A stretch of 64,000 nucleotides of DNA from Maratus speciosus (Eukaryota; Arthropoda; Arachnida; Araneae; Salticidae). The notes under the pieces were generated by a model. The model saw only the letters and a list, made by a program, of their open reading frames with translations. It did not search any database and had not been told where the DNA came from. The position numbers and the translations under genes are program-made. The stretch covers positions 620,813,800 through 620,877,799 of the forward strand of contig OZ010791.1 of assembly GCA_963932465.1 (NCBI GenBank), read 5' to 3'. Below, piece by piece: positions 23,990 to 35,099 of the stretch (within the stretch, counting starts at the first letter, position 1; each line of letters begins with the position of its first letter).

Positions 23990-24803
23990 CAGTGAAATAC
24001 GGTTAACACGAAATTGAGGGGACCGAATTTTTTTTTCGTGTTAAAAGAATTTCGCGTTAAAAGATTCTTAAAAAAAAAGAACAAAACGCACAAATATTTT
24101 CGACGTCGTCAAATTTTATTTCGATTTCCTGTTAAACTACTAGTAGGTTGCATCCATTAGGATAAAAAGCTATTTAAAAAATATTGTTTTTTTTGGGGGG
24201 GGGGGGGGGAATCAGATATCTTTTTTTGAAGTGTCTTTTTTAGCATTCTGAGATCTAGCTTGTTTGAATCAAAGAAGCGCAGCTGTCTTAAAATCTTCGT
24301 GCTTAGCTGCTCCCATACGTTTTCTCTCTGGCGTAAACATATTGCGCTCAAACATTAAAGTAATAATGAGATCCCTGGTTTTATTATCGTTATTAAAGTA
24401 GAATTGGCAATGCCAAACTCTTTGCAGATTTCTGTTTTCGTCCTTCATTTTCATCAACTACATTAAGCAGCTTCATCTTCATTTGAAGCGAAATAGAAGT
24501 TTGTTTTAGCACCGATTTCTCAGCCATTGTGCTCATAAAACATAAGCTAATTTACAAGAAAAAAATAAAACACGAAATTCACTAATTTTCACCCAAAATT
24601 CGGTGGTTTTAACACAAAATTTACCAATTTCTACTCAAACTAACCAGATCGAAAGCGAATTTTTTTCATGTTAAACGATTTTTTTTTCGTGTTAAAATAA
24701 ATAAAATGTATTAAATTGCATAGTATACTGTCCGGACCACTATATCATTTCGTGTTAACCGATTTTTCATGTTACGCGTTTTCGTGTTAAACGTATTTCA
24801 CTG
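23990..24803 (-). mobile_element. pogo/Tigger-type element, internally deleted
   Basis: The ends are CAGTGAAATACGGTTAACAC and, inverted, CAGTGAAATACGTTTAACAC. TA is duplicated at 23988-23989 and 24804-24805, and removing one copy restores TTTATATACATCATTTAAAA of the host MITE. Internal repeats of the wording TTCGTGTTAA lie near both ends. It is 814 bp long against roughly 2-3 kb for an autonomous Tigger. Confidence 0.88.
24160..24530 (-). pseudogene. Tigger/pogo transposase, N-terminal DNA-binding remnant
   Basis: On the minus strand, AEKSVLKQTSISLQMKMKLL (from about 24528), then VDENEGRK, then FERNMFTPERKRMGAAKHED and LRFFDSNKLDLRMLKKT across frames match the CENP-B-like helix-turn-helix region of Tigger transposases, which binds the element ends. 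The DDE catalytic domain is missing and frameshifts are present. It lies inside the 814-bp deleted element. Confidence 0.75.
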
Positions 24804-25326
24804 TACATCATTTAAAAGTAGACTTTATTTCTAATCGTTTGGTGCCAGCAACCTTCTTCTACAGCGATTTGTTGCAGAGTTAGTAGGGGTGTTTAATTTT
24901 TTTTTTCCACAACTGTCCATAAACAATGTAATAATATACTATGATTTAGTCGATGTATTATTTAAAAAAAAAAATACCTATTATGGCTTGATTGGAATTT
25001 TTTTTTTTAAGTTTATGTAATTTTCATGAACTTTCATTAAGTAAAACGCGTGAGCCAATTTAATAACGAAAATCAAGAAACATTAAAAAGTCAATTTCAA
25101 GTTTAAGAGTACTAGCAAAAGCCATGCTTTGTTTGGATTCACGAAGCACTATTTGATAAGATAAATATTTGAAAGTAACAATATTTCTTTATATTATTTT
25201 TGCGTCTTTATTAAGAAAAAAGGTTATTTTATGTTTTGGTGCATTTTAATTTTAGAAATGTAAATTCAGCCAAATAACTAAGAATTTCCTCGGAATTTTT
25301 TATTTATGATATAAGACTGGTACAAA

Positions 25327-25676
25327 TAAAAATATTTTCGAAGCAAAATTTTACACACTATTTTTACCTTTTCAACTAAAATCTCTTTTAAAGATGTTTT
25401 TACATCTTCCAATAGCCTCTGGTGTTTTCTCAAATCGTTTGAAATAGGTATGTTTCCATTCTTTGTAATTCACATCAAATAATCTTTGATAGCAATCTTA
25501 GAAAAATATTTTCGAAGCAAAATTTTACACACTATTTTTACCTTTTCAACTAAAATCTCTTTTAAAGATGTTTTTACATCTTCCAATAGCCTCTGGTGTT
25601 TTCCCAAATCGTTTGAAATAGGTATGTTTCCATTCTTTGTAATTCACATCAAATAATCTTTGATAGCAATCTTAGA
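25327..25676. repeat. Tandem duplication of 174 bp
   Basis: The block beginning AAATATTTTCGAAGC and ending AATCTTTGATAGCAATCTTA occurs at about 25327-25500 and again at 25501-25674, nearly identical (TCTCAAATC versus TCCCAAATC was noted). A third copy starts but breaks off after AATATATTCGAAG. No coding content. Confidence 0.93.
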
Positions 25677-26920
25677 ATAATATATTCGAAGAGAGCTTGA
25701 AGAAAGTTACTTTTTTAAAATCCCATTTTCTGGAAAAACATTTGAAATCTGCTCTCGTTGATACTAAGAATTATTAACTTATTATATTATTGTTATTATT
25801 CAACCTTCGAATTCGAATAACCCTTTATATAACGAATTTAACAATTAATTTTGTTTGTTTACATTTCTTTTGTTGCCACTTTACAAAAAGAATCATAATA
25901 TAATTCTTTTAAAATGCGTAAGTATCGTCTGTGTAAATGATTTCACATAATAAGAATAAATTGTGTATTTGAATTCTTAACACTGAAAAATACTTTTATA
26001 ATTGAATGTAAATAATTTTTACAAATTTTAATTCATTAAAAATATGCTATAATTTTCATTAAAAAATGTATTTATGCGGAATAATGAAAATATTTTAATT
26101 GTTTAATTAATCATGATTTTATCTATAATTCCATCTAACTCCATGATTTATTTTTTCTTCTGAAAATATAAGAGTTTAATTTTTTATTTGCAAAAATGCA
26201 TTCGTAATGGAAAAACATGTAAAATAAATTAATTAAAATAATTTTTTAAGGTTATTCTGTAAAAAAAGAATAATATTGTGCAAATCTACGTATCATAATT
26301 TATTTTTATGCTTAATTTCAAGTCAAATTACTCAATAGTTTTTTTTTTTTTTTTTTTTTTTTGTAAAGTGTACGACAAAATGTAATTTGTGTAGCCTAGT
26401 AGTGGATTCGCTTCGCTCATCCTAATAATTTATTAGGTTACATATGTTAGTTTACTTAATGTTAATTATTAAAATTTTACATAATTTGATTCTAAACTTA
26501 TTGCCATACAATTTGATTATTTTACATGCAATAGTTTATTTTCAAAATTAAAAATCTTAACTAATCTTGGGGCACGTCTAACTAGTCAATGGGTATTATG
26601 CTACGCTAGCCTTTTTACTAACTTTGGCGTTTTAGGATCGCCAGATTTGGCTGTTTATCGTTGTTTGGGGGAATAAATTTGCGCGAGTTCATGTTACCAA
26701 TTCATTTGTTTTTTCACGTTCCACGCAGATTGTTCCGTATTCCTAAAAGAATTTCGGCTCCATTGTTTTAGCCTACTGTACTAAATTTTGTCATCTGTGA
26801 TTTCAGAGTTTTTAGCGATTCTTATGCAATTTAACGTTTCTTTTTTGTTTTTGCTTTTAGCGTTTCGAGGAGATTTTCTACATTATTAAAAATACGTCCG
26901 ATTGTTAACTTTTAGTCCAA
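25677..26920. other. AT-rich with T-run and Helitron-like wording
   Basis: A poly-T run of over 20 sits at 26339-26361. CCTAGTAGTGGATTCGCTTC at 26394-26413 is the inverted form of a GAGCGAAGCG...CTAG wording seen at Helitron 3' ends, so a minus-strand Helitron end may be here (low confidence). Confidence 0.35.
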
Positions 26921-26922
26921 TA

Positions 26923-27005
26923 CAGTAAACCCTCGATTTAACGGACTAATTGGGACTAAGATGTGTCCGTTAAATCGAAAGTCCGTTAAATCGCAAAGTA
27001 CTATT
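26923..27005. mobile_element. Left end of a pogo/Tigger-type element
   Basis: After TA, CAGTAAACCCTCGATTTAAC is followed by TGGGACTAAG and two further copies of TCCGTTAAATCG. This is the usual Tigger end, with internal repeats. No matching right end was found downstream, so it is truncated or interrupted. Confidence 0.65.
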
Positions 27006-27027
27006 TATAATATTATTTTGTTATAAT

Positions 27028-27192
27028 TATAGTACATATATATATTATTACGTACTTGTAATTACATATATTATTACAGTGCAAATTACATATATATATA
27101 ATGTATATATATATATATATATATACAATATATGTATATACATAAATATATATTGTATATACATATATACTACTGTATATGTATATATAAAC
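27028..27192. repeat. TA/CATA-rich microsatellite
   Basis: Alternating AT and GTATATAC-type sequence dominates. The tyrosine/isoleucine-rich open frame across it is a by-product of this composition. Confidence 0.9.
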
Positions 27193-28550
27193 ACAATACA
27201 TTACTTTTAATAATACAATATTGGTAATGAAATACAAACGAATTAACACATATGCAGCTTTTATGCATGCATAGAACGAAAAGCATATCACATGGCCGCA
27301 TAGGTCGCCAGCATCATTGCGCATGCTTAGAACGAAAACCACGCTGCAGTGAGAATCAAAGCGCGCGCTTTCGGCGTTTCGTGTTCTTTCCCTTTTTTTA
27401 AGGTTTCGTTCATTTGATCACGAGACATTGTGTCGCCACAGATATAATAAATATTTTTTTTATTTTACCGAGAAATCGCTTTTTAAAAATAGTAAAAAGA
27501 AATGCTTTGTCGTTGTTCATTGCTTGATTTTTTACATATGAAATCTTAAAAGAGGGTTACGTGTTGATTCTCAAGTAGGGGAGGAGGAGGAGGGGGCAGT
27601 AATACTTTTTTTTTTTTCGAAGCGTGTTTCATCGTTTTAAAAGCTGTTTTATCATGGAGGCTTCCAGCAAATAATAGTGATAAATAAATATTTGATATTT
27701 GTCAAATATAAAAATTTGAAATACGGGCGTTGAATTTCAGGTTAGGGAGAGGGGAATAATTTTAAATTAACGATTTTGATTTGTTAATTTAAGGATAAAG
27801 TGTTTTAAAAGGGATATTAAACGAAACCTTCTGTGCGATCTGCGATCACATTTACCCACTTGTTTTACTTTAATTTTTGTTTAATTTTTAATTTAAACTT
27901 CTGTGCGCGGAAGGATGGAAATTATATCGTGAATGTACGTACTTATAAAAATTATTATTATTAAAAAGAAAAAAAATGATTTTAACATTTTTAATAAAGA
28001 TGAAATTCTTATTATTTAGCATTCTTCAATTTTTATGTTTAAAGCAAAAGCAAAATTTGAAAATAATCTAATTATATCCTTAGAAATTTTATTCCAATTT
28101 CGCATTCAATATAAATTTAATCACAGAATTATATTATCACTTTTTAATAAACGCCTATCAAAATAGAATGAAAAACCATTTTTTTCTCACGATGTTCTTA
28201 AGTAATTACAAATTTACATTTTAGGCCACATTGAAGAAATGTTTTAACCCATTCCTATAATCTACAGATTTTGCAATTTCGTTTCCAGATAATTGATTTA
28301 TCTTAAATTACATTTTAATTTAACTCAAATTAACTTACATTTATGTATAGAACTAAAATATACATTCTGAATAACTGATGAATTTTTTCTTCTTTTTGAA
28401 TCTAACATACTGTTGGAATATTGAATTTATACCAATGATTAAAAGACAAATTAATTTAACTGCCGATCAATTCTCTGTAATTAAAATAAAAATACTTTTA
28501 CCTTGTGTATGCGGAAGCATGAAAATTATATCGTGAATATTATATCGTCT
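27193..28550. other. No gene recognised
   Basis: 27240-27440 is less AT-rich and holds two GCATGC-containing blocks followed by AGAACGAAAA. It might be the body of the truncated Tigger but gives no protein similarity. The rest is AT-rich. Confidence 0.35.
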
Positions 28551-28558
28551 ATCTTCTA

Positions 28559-28989
28559 CAGGGCCGAAACTAAGGAGGGGGGGGGGGGGGGCGGAGGCAT
28601 GTGAACCGGGCGCTAGAACGGAGGGGCGTCAAATGGAGATTTTGTTTGTCGTTTTTTCTGACGTCTATGTTTAGCACGGTATTGTTAAATTCGACCCTTC
28701 TCGGGTGTGCCAAAGTATAGAAGGATCTAAGGATGATATAGGATAAGGATCCTGTATAAAGCGGAATTTTTTTCTCTTTATTTCTTTTCCATTTTCAAGG
28801 TTTTAATGAATCAATATTTGACAAAGCTGATTACGTAATTCAGTATTACATATTTTACGATTACATATTTTAAAATAGTCGGCTATTAGAAACTTAGTAA
28901 AATTCTCTTTGTAAATTTACTTTACAGAGGGGGGTGGGGCGCCAAAATCCATTTTGCCCCGGGTGCAGAAAAGGCTAGTTTCGGCCCTG
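28559..28989. mobile_element. hAT-type MITE (431 bp) with GC-rich ends
   Basis: It starts CAGGGCCGAAACTA and ends TAGTTTCGGCCCTG. The flanks are ATCTTCTA (28551-28558) and ATCTTCTT (28990-28997), an 8-bp duplication with one mismatch. A G-run follows the left end and GGGGGGTGGGGCGCC precedes the right. No ORF. Confidence 0.87.
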
Positions 28990-28997
28990 ATCTTCTT

Positions 28998-29932
28998 AGA
29001 AGGTCTTATCTTCTTTCAGCCGTTTAATTTATTTGTAAAGATAATTATCATTATTTTACCCATATGTTTGGTATGTTTTTAAGGTGAAATTTTCCAAAAA
29101 ATTCGAATCCATCGAAATATTTATTCTATCTTAGTTTAAAAAATGAAACATTTGACTGGACATCGAAAATCTTCTGTCCCCAGAAATAACAAGGGAATCA
29201 CTTACTCATTTGTTTCTACCGCCAAAAATCTCACCAGAATTCTTATGCGCGAAGAAATACATTTTCCTTGAATATTACTAGTATTTATCATAAATATGAA
29301 CATACATTAAGATAAATCAATTTTGTTTAATCAGTCAATCGCTTTTCAATGGAAAAATCTAAAAAAAAAAAACGGATTTAAAGTGGCTTTTCTTTAAAAT
29401 TCAGTAAGGAACTATTTCTTTGCGCGGACATACACACCTCTCCAGTCTCCAGTATAACACCCATTGACAGGATATAGCTTTGCCGGGAGATTTTTATTGA
29501 ATTTTTAAATATGTGATGACATTTTATTTATTTTTTCTTAAACTAATTATCTTTTTTGTAAACCTGATCCTTATAGAGCATATTTATAAGAAAACTATGA
29601 AAAAAAATGTTTCAAAACGTTCAAAATTACAGGAGAAGTGTTGTTTTAGTTTTTTCTTTATTGTTTCTTTATATATTTATTTATTGTTAAAAGAATTGAA
29701 TTATTTTTGGTTAAAACATTTAATCTTCATACAAGCATTTAATAAGATGTTTAAAAGATATTATAAAATACTCAAATAAACAAAATAGTTCAAAGGCAAC
29801 ATATTAATCCTTCAAATTACTTTAATCGGGTTCAGTTTATATATATTATATTTTTTATTATAAAAACGTGACGAAATAACTTTAACTGCAAACGCGTCAT
29901 GTTGACTATTTTTTCTTACGTAAAAATTGAAG
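28998..29932. other. AT-rich, no gene recognised
   Basis: The 88-residue frame at 29513-29779 is rich in Phe, Leu, Ile and Lys and is explained by AT composition. No element ends were seen. Confidence 0.45.
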
Positions 29933-29936
29933 TTAA

Positions 29937-30348
29937 GGCTGTTCTCAACTGCTTTGCTCAACAAGCGCAAAACGTTTGGACACATTTACAAACTCATTTT
30001 TTAACGGAAAGATATAAAATTGGAAAGCATGACCAGAGAAACGATTTGGAATCGAACTGTTTTTCCATTTTTTGATCAATCAATTACCTATTGAGTTAGA
30101 AGCGATTTTGATCGCGTGACACGGCATTTTTCTCCTCTTATTGACTGGATTTTCTTCTTTCGTTCGGAAGTGCGGTTCAAAACGCCACTTTCACGTTATT
30201 TTCTGAAAGATCTATTGCGTTTGCAAAAAAAAAAACAGCTCGATGACATAATTTCTGAATAACAACACCTTCTAGTTTCATGCGTTTCCGAACAAAAATG
30301 AATTCAAACTTATGTCAGAAAGTTGACCCTTTGGATTTGAGAACAGCC
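29937..30348. mobile_element. TTAA-flanked MITE, copy 1 (412 bp)
   Basis: The ends are GGCTGTTCTCAA and the inverted TTGAGAACAGCC. TTAA lies on both sides (29933-29936 and 30349-30352). A related copy in the opposite orientation is at 48614-49014. TTAA suggests piggyBac-type mobilisation, but the ends start GG, not CCC, so the superfamily is open (Harbinger with a TAA duplication is the alternative). Confidence 0.85.
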
Positions 30349-30352
30349 TTAA

Positions 30353-30969
30353 ATATTTTTTACTACTGTAAAAAACCAGAAGAAGTTTAAATTATTAATT
30401 TTTTTTTCAGAATTTGCTTACAACTTAGACTATAGAGTACTCTTCTGAAAGAAAAGGGCTGAAAGGGCAAGTTTTGTACGGAAATCATTCAGAAAAAAAC
30501 AGGTGCGGTTCTCCCACGCAGTCAACACAACACTAGAAAAAACGTACCGTAATCCAGGACAACTTTGCCATTGCCACTTTCTTTTTCCCCTACTCAAATT
30601 GTGCTTACTCATAATCATCAGTTGGTTCAAAATCGTCTTAAACCATTAGTCTTGAACTCTGGTTTAAGAATATGTGATAACTTGGTAATTTGAGTAAGCG
30701 TTTTTATATTTTTTATTTATTTATTTATTTTTGCATTTAAAACAGTGTTGGCAAAGTAAATTGAGAAACGGGCAACTTAGCCAACTGTCTAAAAAATAGT
30801 GCAAAGCAGCAAAAAAAAAAAAAAAAAAAAAAACACAGGGAAAATTAATTTTATAATTCAAATAATGCATTTAAATCATTACATATGCATTTCAATAAAA
30901 AAGAAAATATATAGAAGAGCAGTTAGAAAAAAAAAATCGAACATTCTCCTCAAAAAACGAGATTTCTCC
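30353..30969. other. No gene recognised; A-run
   Basis: Contains A-run(s) at 30810-30832 and T-rich simple sequence near 30700-30732. Confidence 0.45.
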
Positions 30970-31614
30970 TGTATTTTCTATGTAAGGAGAATCATCAATG
31001 TACACAACATTGGTTACGTTGATGGGCGCCTCATCCGGAAAACTAGGAAAGTGAAACTTCACCCATTGTCTTTCGTTCTAAGGTATGACACCTCAAACTC
31101 TTCAAGTCCATAATAATGGGTGATTTTTGCAGCATAATCTTTCGCCGAAAACTTAACGATCACAAACATCCCAGCATTCAGTTGCATGAAGTTCTTATCA
31201 TCGTGGGCTAACTTGATGTCTTCAGTCATTGATGATTGATCCTCATCTTGAGGAACGGGCCTACTGTGGCTGAGTGGATAAGACACCACGCCGCTAATCG
31301 CTTGAGGGCGTAGGTGGGGGCGGGTTCGAATCCCGCCGGTTCCGTTGCACACTCTTTGTGGAGCCCCCAGGATGTAATTCTCTGGTGTTGTAAATTTCCT
31401 TGTGCTATCTCGTCCCTGTATATCGACGATGACTTATAAGCAGGTCCTGGTGTCAAGCACACAAGTCTGATGTATGTGTTCAATAAAACAAACAAACAAA
31501 CAATCTTGAGGAACAATGTCCTGCACTAACTCTTCATTGGGTTCGTCAGGTTGCCCGTGTTCTGTATCTTGATTGTGTTCTGCTTCTTCCTCTGGTACTA
31601 CACCTTGCTCGGAT
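30970..31614 (-). pseudogene. Degenerate ORF, C-terminal tail of an unknown (probably transposon) protein
   Basis: On the minus strand an open acidic stretch (PEEEAEHNQDTEHGQPDEPN) leads into ELVQDIVPQ. This is interrupted by a SINE and resumes as DEDQSSMTEDIKLAHDDKN, then GMFVIVKFSAKDYAAKITHY and EEFEVSYLRTKDNG. After a one-base shift, FPDEAPINVTNVVYIDD follows. The acidic linker plus a small beta-rich tail (VIVKFxxK...YxxKI...VxYLR...FPD...I) resembles the C-terminal end of transposon-derived proteins seen in many invertebrates; I cannot name the family. The reading frame is broken by the SINE and at least one frameshift. Confidence 0.45.
31257..31502 (+). mobile_element. tRNA-headed SINE, family C
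   Basis: The head begins GGGCCTACTGTGGCTGAG (A-box region TGGCTGAGTGGATAAG), and the B box GGTTCGAATCC lies at 31322-31332. The long variable-arm-like segment between them suggests a Leu/Ser-type tRNA origin. The tail is AATAAAACAAACAAACAA. The target duplication ATCTTGAGGAAC flanks it (31245-31256 and 31503-31514). The short protein frames across it are not genes. It is inserted in the degenerate ORF 30970-31614. Confidence 0.9.
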
Positions 31615-32082
31615 TCTCATTAAGATGCGTCCTAATAATTGAAAAACATCCGATTTGAAGAAAAAGTATGAATGAATCTCGAGAAATGACAAAATTCTAG
31701 GTTGGCAAAGTTGTCCCACTCTTGCCAAGGTCCCTGATGCAATTTTGACAACTAATATTATCAACCTTAAAAATAACATTAGATCAAGTTACAAAAGCTA
31801 TTCTGCAAGCTATTATATACTCTAACAGACAAAATAGGAAGTTTTTACTTACGTTCGTATTAAAAAGGTAAAATGGAACATTTTTTAGACGTTCAAAATC
31901 GCCTGTTTCGCAGTTACAAAATATTTTTACTGATAACGGCCATAAAACAATTGATAAGACAAAAAAACAAGCAGTAATAGTGTCATACAATGCCTTCTTT
32001 GTGAAATGAAAAAACTAGCGCCTATTTTAATTGGATCTGTGGAACTTCTCAGAACGCCAAACAACATATTTTTCAATAAACA
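31615..32082. other. No gene recognised
   Basis: AT-rich and without element ends. Confidence 0.4.
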
Positions 32083-33172
32083 ATTAAATTTAAAAAATCA
32101 AAAAGCCCGACTGCGTAAAAAGTGAACTAATTAATTATTTCTCATCAATGTTAAACATTTTTTTTTTCAATTCCTACTATTATCTCACACTCTCGCTATA
32201 CATATCTTGTTCAAATTTTCAATCGTTAATAAAATACTTATTAGTCATCCAATCAAGCTCAAATAAATTTTTTAAACTTGTAGTGGATGACACTTGATGT
32301 TAATCCAGTTTTTTTTTTCAAATATTAATTCATTAATTAAATTAAATTAATTAATTTTCAATAATCGAGAGAGCCATCTTCATGATCAAGGTATTTTAAG
32401 ACCGAGAGAGCCCTCTTCTTGATCAATTAAAATAATTTTCTTAACTTGTAGTGGATGACACTTGATGTTAATCCAGTTTTTTTCAAATACTAATTCATTA
32501 ATTAAATTAAATTAATTAATTTTCAATAATCGAGAGAGCCATCTTCATGATCAAGGTATTTTAAGACCGAGAGAGCCCTCTTCTTGATCAATGCATTATA
32601 AGCGCCACTCAAGAAGAAAGAAGAATGGGAGAAAAATAAATTCTCTTATTGACCTAAGTAGGAATTGACTTAAAATATTTTTTTCTATTTTACTTGATTA
32701 TATTACTTACCTATTTTTTTTATTTACTTGCATTGATGACTTTTAAGTTGCGTTTAATTGTTAGATCCTATCTATAAACACTGTTTTGATGGGGTCTATA
32801 GACGTCTATGATGATTAGAGTTGCAGTAAAACTAGAGATCCTACCTATACAACTTCCAGGTTGTATGATATTTTAATGGAGCGTCTGACTTTAAAATGGT
32901 CAATGAAACATCGTCTTCATTTTGAAAGACCTATCCAATGAAATGCCACGCAATAGGGTGCGTACTTTTTTTTTTTTCGTCTCTACCTCCATTTTGTATT
33001 TTACGGCCGTCATTTTGAATTTATAAAAACAAAACCTAGCCTATAACCATCGGGCCGTTAAGACGAATTGATAGAGACCCCATTCATTAAAATCCATCCA
33101 GCCGTTGGGATGTTTCGAGGGTATAAAGAAATCCACATACACAGATACGCGTGAAACACATAACACTTCTTT
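32083..33172 (+). repeat. Helitron-like interspersed repeat, copy 1, with an insertion
   Basis: It begins near AAATTTAAAAAATCAAAAAG and CCCGACTGCGTAAAA, is interrupted at about 32156-32700, then continues through TACTTGCATTGATGACTTTT, GGATGGATTTTAATGAATGG (as its reverse complement) and CACAGATACGCGTGAAACAC. Two other copies are at 45568-46131 (inverted) and 55060-55618. The phrase about a negative-strand CTGGATGGATTTTAATGAA is common in non-autonomous arthropod Helitrons, but no CTRR end was located. Confidence 0.7.
32275..32595. repeat. Tandem duplication of 168 bp
   Basis: AACTTGTAGTGGATGACACT starts at 32275 and 32443. Each unit contains ATTAATTAAATTAAATTAAT, CGAGAGAGCCATCTTC and CGAGAGAGCCCTCTTC. 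The latter wording also occurs inverted at about 10515-10545 in the mariner-type MITE, so the insertion may derive from that family. Confidence 0.85.
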
Positions 33173-34144
33173 TTAGTCGGGTAAAAAGTGGCAAATTTGT
33201 TCCGGTTGACGGTGACAGAAAACAACCGAATATTTACGACACATACTTTTGTGTCAATTTCTCTTGCAAGCGCCTCAAGAACATTGAATAAAAATGTACA
33301 GCTATTTTCAGTTGGGTTCATCATAATAATTAAAACCTGATGCCTTTATGTTCCAATGCCTAAGCAATTTGTGTTTATATAATATTTTCCGTTGCACTTC
33401 AAAAACATTGTGTAAAACTGCACGACAACCGTTTTCTTCCGTAGTCTGAAAATAGTACTATTGTAGGATAACGAATTTAATTTCAAGCTCAAGGTCAGGT
33501 TATGTAAACAAATTCATTTAGATTCTTTAATTTATGCAACGCTGCAGTAAACTGACCAATTCTTGCTCGGCTGCACACGGCGACCTTTGTTTTAGAAATC
33601 TGTCAATACGCCTTCTTTAAATTCAAAAGAGGAAATTACAAAAGGATTAACTTCCTTTAACTGAATTCGGATTCGTTTATTTTCACAGCTTACCTGGACA
33701 AGGACATTCGAGAAGAGAACTTATTTTGCATGAGTTTTCTAAAATGATCTCATTCGCGAACGAGGCCGCAAAAAGGGTTTAAGTTGGTACAAATTAAAGG
33801 GCCTGTGCCGGCTCACTTTTTAAAACATCAAAAAGCCGACTCGAGTCACTTTTTTAAACTTCAAAAAGCCGACTCGAGTCACTTTTTTTAAGGTAAAAAT
33901 TTTTAATTGAAATAACTTACAAGTAAACAAATTAAAAATCAGAATTTGAGTCGTATAACAGGTACATTTTATTGTTATTACACAATGTTAAGAAAAAGAA
34001 GCCGTTATTTATTTATTATTATAATATATTGTTTTTTATTTTTATTTTTTTTTTTTAGTAATAAGTTATTAGCTGTTGCGTAATAATGCTCATCTGCCGC
34101 GGATCCTCCGAACTTCAGAGGACTCCGTAGCAGCTAAAAATAGT
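33173..34144. other. No gene; short 33-bp tandem at 33827-33890
   Basis: TCAAAAAGCCGACTCGAGTC occurs twice, 33 bp apart, each followed by ACTTTTTT. CGGATCCTC and GAGGACTCCG near 34099-34129 could form a hairpin. Nothing else was recognised. Confidence 0.5.
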
Positions 34145-35099
34145 TATCCCAACAAAAAGTTTTCGGTTAAAAAAAAAAGCGCCAAGTTCTTCTTAATGTT
34201 TCGGCCAGAAAAAGTAATGATATCTGAAGTTCGCACAAGTTAAAAGCCAAACATCCCAAATCTTTCATTGAAAATGGCTTCCTGCGACTTGGCCGTTAAT
34301 GCCTTCTATAGCATTTTCAATTTAATGATTGGAAATTACGAATTCATGAATTATTTAAATATTAAAAGTAATATTAGAATGCAAAGAGGCCATTTCACAT
34401 GAAGACATTATAAGTAAAAGATTTCTGGTGAATACAACTCAGTTTCAACAAATATTAGTTTTCATTACAAATCATTTAGTCCTCTTGTGGTTTAATTGCC
34501 ATTTTGTACGGTCTAAAGCTAAAGTCATTAACATAAAACCCAAGAAATAAAACAAAATTTACTTACTTCAAATCTCATAATATGTTACGTTATATTTTAA
34601 TGTATAATATTGAAATCGTGTGCATTGGCGAAAGAGTTTTTTTTTTCGTTTGAACATTTATTATAGTTTTTTTGCATACATTAAGAGGTATTCGATTTAT
34701 AAACTCTTAAAAGCTGATACTAATTATGTTTTAGCAATTAGGGATATTATCTCATGAATACAAGTATTTTGTTATTTTTAACTTCTAAGCATTTAAATAG
34801 ACTGAAGTTGTTTAAATGCTTTTTTCAAATGTGTATTTTATTTCTTTACTTTGTGCCACAAAATGCCTAAAATAATCAAAAAATTTAGTTGGCATGTAGC
34901 TCATTTGTACGTACTTTAAAATTTGAAGAACTCTCTCGAAGGCATTAACGGCAAAGTCGCAGGAAGCCATTTTCAATGAAAGATTTGGGATGTTTGGCTT
35001 TTAACTTGTGCGAACTTCACATATCATTACTTTTTCTGGCCGAAACATTAAGAAGAACTTGGCGCTTTTTTTTTTAACCGAAAACTTTTTGTTGGGATA
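34145..35099. mobile_element. Foldback element with ~165-bp terminal inverted repeats
   Basis: 34145-34313 (starting TATCCCAACAAAAAGTTTTC) is nearly the reverse complement of 34937-35099. The arms include GCGCCAAGTTCTTCTTAATG and GGCTTCCTGCGACTT. The 620-bp centre is AT-rich and non-coding. No target duplication was evident. Long TIRs would fit a Mutator-like or foldback element, but this is not established. Confidence 0.83.

Larger units (their letters stand above)
22961..24915. mobile_element. mariner-type MITE split by a Tigger element
   Basis: It starts CAGTCATGGAAAAAAAAGTA and ends with the inverted TTTTTTTTTCCACAACTG. A TA precedes the left end; the right TA is mutated. The body matches the copy at 9563-14612 (for example TGAATTATAAACATTCAAAA and ATCGAGTACCGAACTTCAAT). 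Without the inserted Tigger it is about 1.14 kb. No transposase of its own was seen. Confidence 0.78.

Noticed and set aside
27013..27342. 109-residue Tyr/Ile-rich open frame
   Set aside because: Produced by the TA-rich microsatellite; no protein similarity.
29513..29779. 88-residue Phe/Leu/Lys-rich open frame
   Set aside because: Composition explained by AT-rich DNA; no motifs, splice context or conservation visible.
31226..31516. Protein frames over the family C SINE
   Set aside because: They are translations of the SINE head and body, with tRNA-like A and B boxes and target duplications.
33058..33324. 88-residue minus-strand open frame as a gene
   Set aside because: It lies in the Helitron-like repeat present at three places in the window.
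34145..35099. Assigning the foldback to Mutator-like elements
   Set aside because: A 9-bp duplication was looked for and not found.
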